Under the pieces are notes generated by a model that did not search any database, was not told where the DNA came from, and saw only the letters and a program-made list of their open reading frames with translations. 48,025 nucleotides of DNA from an uncultured Granulosicoccaceae bacterium. Lineage in GTDB: Bacteria; Pseudomonadota; Gammaproteobacteria; Granulosicoccales; Granulosicoccaceae. Both the position numbers and the translations under genes were made by a program. Each line of letters begins with the position of its first letter. Position 1 is the first letter of the stretch. Location of the stretch: positions 1 through 48,025 of the forward strand of contig CALLBO010000080.1 of the NCBI GenBank assembly GCA_937998875.1, written 5' to 3'. Shown piece by piece: positions 42,187 to 48,025 of this stretch.

Positions 42187-44292
42187 TCATGAACCAACAA
42201 TCGGAAAATCAACACTAATCCGAACAGCATCCCTACCGGCCACATTCACGGCCTTACAACCTGCATCGTGAAAATCCGCAATCAACTTCACGATATGCAA
42301 TCCAAAACCCATATGCGGTTGATCATCACGTGTATCACGCACGCTCACCATCGGTTCAAACAAATCACCCGAAGGCAATGGCAACTGACTACCCTCATTC
42401 TCAACGTCAATAACAACCCGCCCGTTCAACACCGAAAGCGACAACACAATTTCACTCCCGCTATAACTAAAATCCACTGCATTGGCCATGAGCTTGTCCA
42501 ACATCTGGTGCAGTAACTCTACTGATGCATTAACACCAGCATGTGTTAAACGATCGTCAACATACAGAACCACTTTACGATGTTGATAAAGATTGTCATA
42601 AACTTCTGCCGCCACGCGAATCCAGTCAACCAGATCAACAACCGTTTTTTCAGAACGCTCAATCGTCTGCTCAACACTGCTGGCTTCCGATAAATTTCTA
42701 ATCAGGCGCTGTAAACGTGCCGCCCCCAACTCCGCGCGCTGCAGTGACTCAGCGGTTTGCCGATCTACTTTGGATTTGTCGATCGCCTCCAACGAGGTAG
42801 ATACGACACTTAACGGTGTGCGCAATTCATGCGACAAGCGCGATCCCAGAGACTGCAGGTAGTTTGTGTAGCCATCAAGTCTGGAGATAATGGTGTGAAA
42901 GCTACGAGATAAATCCCCAATTTCATCAGGTGCAGCAGATTTAGACATACTGCGTACAATCACGCCATCTCCTGACACAGAGCGCTCCACCTCATCACGC
43001 AATCTTTTAACGCGCCAGGACAAAAATGAAGCAAACCCGATCAGTGCCAACGCGATCAACGCCACCGCAATACCGAATATCTTAACCAGTCTTACCATCG
43101 CGGTTTCGGTGAATGAGGTCAGTGATGCCCTCGGTTGCTGCACCAGTAAATAGCCTAATAAATCCTCATCATCCTTTACGTTTATTACCGATGTGTGAAA
43201 AATCCGTTCATACCGATCTTTTAAAAACTCGGATGCATCAGCCAGCTCTGCAAATAGCTCAAACTCCGCCACATCAAGCTTACCGTCTGCGATTACCGGC
43301 AGCTTTCGTGTATCAACATTCTTGGCAAGCGACCACGCAATAAATCGATGCAGCACCGCATCAAAAATACTCTTTTCATCCGGCTCAAACTCACGCACGC
43401 TGGCGTCCGGCATGCGCTCATCGGCGTCAGCAAGTAACCATCCCTGACCGTTAAAAACCCGCATTCGCATACCGGGCTCAGTGTGCACAGAAAGGGCTGC
43501 AGTTAAATCACTGTCGATTAACTGGAGCAGCCCCACATCATCCGGCTCATCCGGATCAAACATCCCCGTCCAGCGCTCAACTTCGTCAGCCAGGTCTACA
43601 TCAATCAGGCTTATGCCAAACCGATGGTCCCTGGGCAACGGCATTCTAAGTTCGATATTATAACCATCAGCTCTCTCAACCAGAGATGCCTTATACTCCA
43701 CCCCTATTCGGATCGGCCGCACACCCTCTGTGGCTTCACCCAGATACCTCCCGGTCTCAATACCCGGTGCCTCCCACCGGAAAGTGTAGCGACGAATGTC
43801 CCCGCTCGAATCCGGCACCCTGATAATCAAACGGTCACCTGTTGCAACCTGCCGGCTTGCAGGCTGGTGATAGCGAACATCCTGATCCTTCACTCTAATA
43901 AACAAATACAGAAACCGCCGCCTGACTGCAGCACTCACAATGAAAGAGCTTGCCTGTGCCAGATCTTCGGGTTCTACCGATAGTTTGTTCATCGTAAAGT
44001 CGAACGAGCGCGCACCCAGCTCAAATGCTGACCAGTCATCCGCATAACCGTCTATCAAAATGTCGTTGTTGAGAATACCCGCTAGAAGTGTTTTAGATTC
44101 CGGCCTGACGTGTGGACTTTCACCACGCAGCTGCAGTGCAACTTTCTCTGCGGCCGCAATCGAGTTTTCACGAGACTGCTTTAACTGCGCATCACGCAGG
44201 TTACGATCAAGCTCGCCCACAAACAGAAATACAGCCCACGGCAGTATAAAAAGCGATAAGCAGACAAGCGCTAATTGTGCACGAAGTTTCAA
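42187..44292 (-). CDS. Histidine kinase of the proteobacterial dedicated-sortase-system type
   Basis: The 701-residue inner-membrane sensor has a first helix (about 5-25), a periplasmic domain of about 370 residues, a second helix (about 400-425), HAMP (about 426-478), HisKA with phospho-acceptor His488 (RLSHELRTPLSV) and an ATPase domain (N-box LMANAVDFS, G-box MGFGLHIVKL). The periplasmic part opens with 'ILNNDILIDGYADDWSAFELG', a CBM9/DOMON-like beginning. From memory, this layout matches the kinase paired with dedicated sortases (TIGR03785/PdsS group). No sortase or target gene lies in view. The start is TTG, with no clear ribosome site. It is 43 bp downstream of its regulator. Confidence 0.8.
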   Translation of the reverse strand: MKLRAQLALVCLSLFILPWAVFLFVGELDRNLRDAQLKQSRENSIAAAEKVALQLRGESPHVRPESKTLLAGILNNDILIDGYADDWSAFELGARSFDFTMNKLSVEPEDLAQASSFIVSAAVRRRFLYLFIRVKDQDVRYHQPASRQVATGDRLIIRVPDSSGDIRRYTFRWEAPGIETGRYLGEATEGVRPIRIGVEYKASLVERADGYNIELRMPLPRDHRFGISLIDVDLADEVERWTGMFDPDEPDDVGLLQLIDSDLTAALSVHTEPGMRMRVFNGQGWLLADADERMPDASVREFEPDEKSIFDAVLHRFIAWSLAKNVDTRKLPVIADGKLDVAEFELFAELADASEFLKDRYERIFHTSVINVKDDEDLLGYLLVQQPRASLTSFTETAMVRLVKIFGIAVALIALALIGFASFLSWRVKRLRDEVERSVSGDGVIVRSMSKSAAPDEIGDLSRSFHTIISRLDGYTNYLQSLGSRLSHELRTPLSVVSTSLEAIDKSKVDRQTAESLQRAELGAARLQRLIRNLSEASSVEQTIERSEKTVVDLVDWIRVAAEVYDNLYQHRKVVLYVDDRLTHAGVNASVELLHQMLDKLMANAVDFSYSGSEIVLSLSVLNGRVVIDVENEGSQLPLPSGDLFEPMVSVRDTRDDQPHMGFGLHIVKLIADFHDAGCKAVNVAGRDAVRISVDFPIVGS

Positions 44293-44335
44293 AACCGGGT
44301 GTTATCTGCTGAGCTGTGTAGTACCACAAACAACA

Positions 44336-45025
44336 CTATGCCAACCACCGATAACCCATCCCATAGGCAGTTTCTATCTGATCAAAATCACGATCAGCGG
44401 CAATAAACTTGCGGCGTATTCTTTTTACATGCGAGGTAACCGTAGCATCGTCGAGTACCACATTCGCCGCATCCATTAGCTGCTGGCGTGACTTCACATG
44501 CCCAGGGTGCATCGCAAGTGCATGCACCATCCAAAGCTCTGTAACAGATAACGTCACAGGCTTATCGCCCCAGCTGGCAGTCATGCGTTTCATATCGATC
44601 TGCAGATCCCCTGCGTTCACTATATCTTCGGGTAAGTCAGGCTGATTGTGTGCATCCACTCTTCTAAAAAGCGCGACCACTCGAGCCACGAGATGTGCAA
44701 GGCTTATATCCTTCGTAAGATAGTCATCGGCTCCCAACCGTAAGCCGGATATCGTATCGAGCTCGGAATCCAGCGCGGTTAGAAACACAATTGGCAGTAA
44801 CGGCGCCATAGACCGCAACTGACGACACAGCTCAAATCCGCCTTCCGCTTCATCCCCCAGACCTACATCTATAATGGCAAGGTCAGGCAGACTCTTTTCA
44901 AATGCGGTTACCGCTTCCTGCCTGTTGCCGTAAACCGACACCTCGTAACCGTGACGCTCAAGCGCATTACGATAATTCACTTGAAGCGACGGTTCATCTT
45001 CAACCAGTGCGACCTTTTTAACCAT
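44336..45025 (-). CDS. OmpR-type response regulator, dedicated-sortase-system type
   Basis: The receiver has ALVEDEPSLQVNYRNAL, phospho-Asp53 in LAIIDVGLGDE and the Lys in DDYLTKD, all intact. The C-terminal winged helix has 'VTLSVTELWMVHALAMHPGHVKSRQQLMDAANVVLDDATVTSHVKRIRRKF'. I start at ATG 45025 (MVKKVALVEDE), giving 229 residues; an upstream frame to 45112 adds unrelated residues. Sequence style matches the regulator paired with dedicated sortases (TIGR03787/PdsR group; from memory). It is cotranscribed with the kinase and probably acts as its partner. Confidence 0.85.
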   Translation of the reverse strand: MVKKVALVEDEPSLQVNYRNALERHGYEVSVYGNRQEAVTAFEKSLPDLAIIDVGLGDEAEGGFELCRQLRSMAPLLPIVFLTALDSELDTISGLRLGADDYLTKDISLAHLVARVVALFRRVDAHNQPDLPEDIVNAGDLQIDMKRMTASWGDKPVTLSVTELWMVHALAMHPGHVKSRQQLMDAANVVLDDATVTSHVKRIRRKFIAADRDFDQIETAYGMGYRWLA

Positions 45026-45377
45026 TACCTGCGTACTACCTGTTATTCGGTGTGGGAGGAGCTTAGCCTGCGAGCGCTTGCCGCCCAGCCTTGTGCCACC
45101 AAAAGTTACCACCGCTAAGGGTGGCGTCTAAGCGGCGAGGCAGTATTTCCGCCATTGCCGGTCCTCGTACCGGATATTCTACACTCGCACAATTCCATAA
45201 CCCACCAGTCTACAACCTACCAGTCTAAAACTCGCCAAAATGGCCGATAACACTCTTGAAACCTTTAAAGCTAACCAAGCAGAGTCGGAAACATTATAAT
45301 TCCGTGCTTGAAAGTCTGGCACCTTATAACCAGACAACCTTACTGCCACAGCCCGTCAAAAACCGGAGTAAAAGACC
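45026..45377. other. Divergent regulatory gap with repeat copy C
   Basis: The gap between the regulator (minus) and the ETF-QO gene (plus) holds no gene. It contains a diverged third copy of the palindromic repeat (45115-45140: CTAAGGGTGGCGTCTAAGCG, then GCGAGG), a short direct repeat ACCAGTCTA (near 45205-45230), and a TATAAT at 45295-45300 that may drive the ETF-QO gene although a -35 is not clear. Confidence 0.5.
45115..45140 (-). repeat. Dispersed palindromic repeat, diverged copy C
   Basis: The core GGCGTCTAAGCG is shared with copy B, flanked by AGGGT on one side and a GCGAGG variant of GGGGAGG on the other. The long hairpin of copies A and B is lost; only a 5-bp CCGCT/AGCGG stem remains. 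Confidence 0.55.
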
Positions 45378-47039
45378 ATGGATACAGAACGCGAATCGAT
45401 GGATTTTGACGTCGTCATCGTCGGCGGCGGACCAGCAGGCCTGTCTACCGCATGCCGGCTGATGCAGCTCGCACAGGAAAACGAAACCGAGCTGTCCGTT
45501 GTGGTGCTGGAAAAAGGCTCAGAAGTCGGCGCACACATTCTCTCCGGAGCAATTCTGGAACCGAAGGCGCTTAACGAACTCTTCCCCGACTGGAAAGAAA
45601 AAGGCGCACCACTGAATACCGAAGTCACCGGTGATGAAATGCACTTTTACACCAGCATGGAAAAATCCATAAAAGTGCCAAACTTCATGATCCCGAAACC
45701 CATGCACAACGACGGCAACTACATCGTCAGCTTAGGTAACGTGGTTCGATGGCTAGGTGAACAGGCCGAAGAACTGGGGGTTGAAGTATTCCCGGGCTTT
45801 GCAGCCGCAGAAATTTTGTACAACGAAGACGGCAGCGTCGCAGGCGTGGCGACAGGTGATATGGGCATCGGCAAAGACGGCGAAAAGAAAGACAGTTATG
45901 AGCCCGGCATGGAACTACGCGCGAAGTACACCGTATTTGCAGAAGGTTGCCGCGGTCATCTTGGCAAACAACTGATATCGAAATTCAACCTCGATGAAGG
46001 TAAAAGCCCGCAGCATTATGGCATCGGCTTAAAAGAACTCTGGAAGATAGACAAAGAAAAACACCAGCCAGGCCTTGTGGTTCACGGTGCAGGCTGGCCG
46101 CTCGGTGAGAGCGGTGCTACCGGTGGCTCCTTCCTCTATCATCTTGAAGACCAGCAAGTCGTCGTTGGTTTAATTGTCGACCTCAACTACAGCAACACAA
46201 ACTTAAGTCCGTTTGATGAGTTTCAGGTGTTCAAACACCATAAGTCAGTAAAGGAAGTTTTAGAAGGTGGTGACAGAATCTCCTACGGCGCAAGAGCTAT
46301 TGTCAAAGGCGGCTTGAACTCACTACCAAAGATGACCTTCCCCGGTGGTCTTGTTGTTGGCTGCGATGCCGGCACTTTGAACTTTTCCAAAATCAAAGGC
46401 AGCCACACTGCGATGAAAAGCGGAATGATTGCAGCAGAAACACTTTTTGACGAACTCAAGAACGATAGCGAAAGTACCGGCAAAGAGTTAACTGCATACA
46501 CAAAGAACTTCGAAGACAGCTGGTTATACGAAGAGTTATACAAGTCACGCAACTTCGGCCCTGCCATGCATAAGTTCGGCACCTACATTGGCGGCGCATT
46601 TAACTACATTGATCAAAATCTACTCGGTGGCAGGATACCGGTCACACTAAAGGACGACACACCAGATCACGCAACGTTAAAAACCACAGAAGAAAGCCCA
46701 ACCATCGAATATCCACGCCCTGATGGCAAAATAAGTTTCGACAAACCCAGCTCGGTCTTTCTTTCAAACACCAACCACGAAGAAGATCAACCAGCCCACC
46801 TGACACTTGCCAATGACAATATACCGTTAGGCACCAACCTGCCTAAATGGAACGAACCCGCGCAACGCTACTGCCCGGCAGGTGTCTATGAAGTGGTAGA
46901 AAAAGCAGGTGAACAATTATTCCAGATCAACGCGCAGAACTGCGTGCACTGTAAAACCTGCGATATCAAAGACCCGAGTCAGAATATTACGTGGGTGGTG
47001 CCGGAAGGTGGTGGCGGGCCTAATTATCCTAATATGTAG
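45378..47039 (+). CDS. Electron-transfer flavoprotein:ubiquinone oxidoreductase
   Basis: ETF-QO passes electrons from ETF (fatty-acid and amino-acid oxidation) to the quinone pool at the membrane. The 553 residues show the FAD dinucleotide-binding motif VVIVGGGPAGLSTACRL, 'VVLEKGSEVGAHILSGAILEP', 'GLVVHGAGWPLGESGATGGSFLYHL', 'GLVVGCDAGTLNFSKIKGSHTAMKSGM' and four 4Fe-4S cysteines near the end (RYCPAGVYE, then NCVHCKTCDIKDPSQNITWVVPEGGGGP). GGAG lies 11 nt before ATG. No etfA/etfB is adjacent in this window. Confidence 0.97.
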   Translation: MDTERESMDFDVVIVGGGPAGLSTACRLMQLAQENETELSVVVLEKGSEVGAHILSGAILEPKALNELFPDWKEKGAPLNTEVTGDEMHFYTSMEKSIKVPNFMIPKPMHNDGNYIVSLGNVVRWLGEQAEELGVEVFPGFAAAEILYNEDGSVAGVATGDMGIGKDGEKKDSYEPGMELRAKYTVFAEGCRGHLGKQLISKFNLDEGKSPQHYGIGLKELWKIDKEKHQPGLVVHGAGWPLGESGATGGSFLYHLEDQQVVVGLIVDLNYSNTNLSPFDEFQVFKHHKSVKEVLEGGDRISYGARAIVKGGLNSLPKMTFPGGLVVGCDAGTLNFSKIKGSHTAMKSGMIAAETLFDELKNDSESTGKELTAYTKNFEDSWLYEELYKSRNFGPAMHKFGTYIGGAFNYIDQNLLGGRIPVTLKDDTPDHATLKTTEESPTIEYPRPDGKISFDKPSSVFLSNTNHEEDQPAHLTLANDNIPLGTNLPKWNEPAQRYCPAGVYEVVEKAGEQLFQINAQNCVHCKTCDIKDPSQNITWVVPEGGGGPNYPNM

Positions 47040-47426
47040 GTGTGAAAGTGCTATTCGTGACAGACTGTTAGTCTACAGTCACTTTCTCACTGTTAGGAAA
47101 CAGATTGAAGCCCTAAATCGTATTCGGCCCCGTATTCGATATAGTGCGCTTGAAATCCTAATCATAGTTCGGCAATAAATAACTGTACATACCCATGTTT
47201 TGACTTCATCCTCGCCCAGGGAAAGTACAGTCTGATCAATCATTGGGCACTACAGCTTATTGCGTGACCGGGTTAACAATACGCACTGATAGCCAACAGT
47301 TGTCAGTGTATAACCGTATCCGATGCCATAAATTTGAACTGTCAGCAATAATAAATTCAACCTTTACTACTACAAACCGCCACAGTTTAACGGCCTCTCG
47401 CAATCTTGCCAGGAAAGCACCACTCG
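47040..47426. other. Intergenic DNA after ETF-QO, with one hairpin
   Basis: No gene is supported. At 47057-47082 GTGAC-AGACT-GTT-AGTCT-ACA-GTCAC can form a hairpin, extended by GTGAAAGTG (47042-47050) facing CACTTTC (about 47080-47086). It lacks a T-run but may end the ETF-QO transcript. The rest shows no repeat or promoter I can defend. Confidence 0.45.
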
Positions 47427-48025
47427 ATGCTCAAGCTTACAGTTCCACTGGTGCTGATATCTATTTCAGCCTGCCACAGTCAATCAGACACCAATGCCTT
47501 ACCAGAGACCATCACACCGAAACTAGCTGCGGCAACCGGCTGTGAATACGAAGCTACAGGCACATCTCTACCACCAAGTAGTGGCAATCCAACGGTGATC
47601 GATGACGTTACTGGTACCGTTATCTCCGCAAATTTTTTTAACAGTGGAGCAATCAACCCGCCACACTTTGACGGACAGGAATTCGTCTCAGTATGCGTCT
47701 CTCCGGTAGATGGAGACGGCAACCGAACAGCTACCATCACATCGGATGTGGGATTAGACAACAACTTCCAAATCAAAGCATATCCGGAGTTTGTAGTTGG
47801 TACCAAATTCGGCAATCAATTTGAAACCTCATTTCGCTACTACAACATGGCAGGACTTCCACCGGAAGATAAGTGGCCAGTGATAGCTTCCGGAACCGAT
47901 GACGCCGGTAACCCGTTCGAATTTGCCAATCTGGAATACGTTTCGGTAAAGAAGGATGTCGGGCTACCAGCCTTCACTAGCACATTGCCGGAAATATTTG
48001 TGACACTCGATATCGACGAAAACAA
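47427..48025 (+). CDS. Lipoprotein gene, partial at the window edge
   Basis: An open frame runs from ATG 47427 (AGGAAAG ribosome site at 47411-47417) through the window end without a stop: 199 complete codons are visible. It starts MLKLTVPLVLISISACHSQS, a lipoprotein signal with lipobox I-S-A-C (Cys16). After a short linker, the mature part is rich in Thr, Asn, Gly and aromatic residues (e.g. YPEFVVGTKFGNQFETSFRYYN), a beta-sandwich style seen in secreted glycoside hydrolases such as GH12; this match is weak. The antisense frames here are shadows. Function unknown. Confidence 0.7.
   Translation, partial: MLKLTVPLVLISISACHSQSDTNALPETITPKLAAATGCEYEATGTSLPPSSGNPTVIDDVTGTVISANFFNSGAINPPHFDGQEFVSVCVSPVDGDGNRTATITSDVGLDNNFQIKAYPEFVVGTKFGNQFETSFRYYNMAGLPPEDKWPVIASGTDDAGNPFEFANLEYVSVKKDVGLPAFTSTLPEIFVTLDIDEN

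Noticed and set aside
45378..47039. ETF-QO as part of an etfBA operon
   Set aside because: No etfA or etfB gene lies beside it, so no operon claim is made.
47480..47815. Minus-strand frame of 111 codons near the right edge
   Set aside because: It is antisense to the lipoprotein frame that has a ribosome site, lipobox and runs to the edge.

Overview
This window looks like a chromosomal stretch of a free-living, probably marine, Gram-negative gammaproteobacterium. The gene orders are gammaproteobacterial: maf/yceD-rpmF-plsX-fabH, uvrY-uvrC-pgsA, rpoE-rseA-rseB-rseC-mucD-lepA-lepB-rnc-era-recO, and orn/rsgA. Lipid A (lpxH) and periplasmic proteins confirm an outer membrane. The monomeric isocitrate dehydrogenase, large secreted multidomain proteins and a sensor/regulator pair of the 'dedicated sortase' type suggest a marine lineage; a relative of Granulosicoccus is possible, but this is a guess from gene style, not a placement.

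Left part (1-13.9 kb, accessory): a winged-helix protein, a DUF1045 2H-phosphoesterase-like protein, an exported beta-helix protein with Cys-flanked DGDGWGW repeats, and a membrane methyltransferase. Then comes a 7.4-kb gene for a 2469-residue lipoprotein. It fuses a complete galactose/glyoxal-oxidase-type copper radical domain, two discoidin-like domains, a PKD domain, a YVTN beta-propeller, a two-heme c-type cytochrome domain and three CBM9/DOMON-like modules. A small lipoprotein gene follows it directly. Next are tRNA-Gly, tRNA-Cys and tRNA-Leu with clear promoters, a MITE-like element with perfect 30-bp inverted ends, a cytoplasmic PhnD-like binding protein, and a HExxH-type protein.

Centre (13.9-26.2 kb): pgsA, uvrC and a GacA/UvrY-like regulator whose receiver lacks the phospho-acceptor Asp; then fabH, plsX, rpmF and yceD (lipid synthesis and ribosome) with maf divergent; pgpA and a tail-extended nusB; two cyclophilins (one exported, one cytosolic); lpxH; and an unknown zinc-ribbon membrane protein.

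Right-centre (26.5-39.6 kb): one long minus-strand envelope-stress and RNA-processing block: rpoE, rseA, rseB, rseC, mucD, a glutaredoxin-like gene, lepA, lepB, DUF4845, rnc, era, recO and a DUF455 ferritin-like gene. A sigma-E-like promoter lies just before rpoE. orn and rsgA are divergent beyond it.

Right end (39.8-48.0 kb): monomeric NADP isocitrate dehydrogenase, a histidine kinase/response regulator pair, ETF-ubiquinone oxidoreductase, and a lipoprotein gene cut by the window edge. A small GC-rich palindromic repeat recurs in three intergenic gaps. I saw no CRISPR array, rRNA, transposase, integrase or prophage gene.
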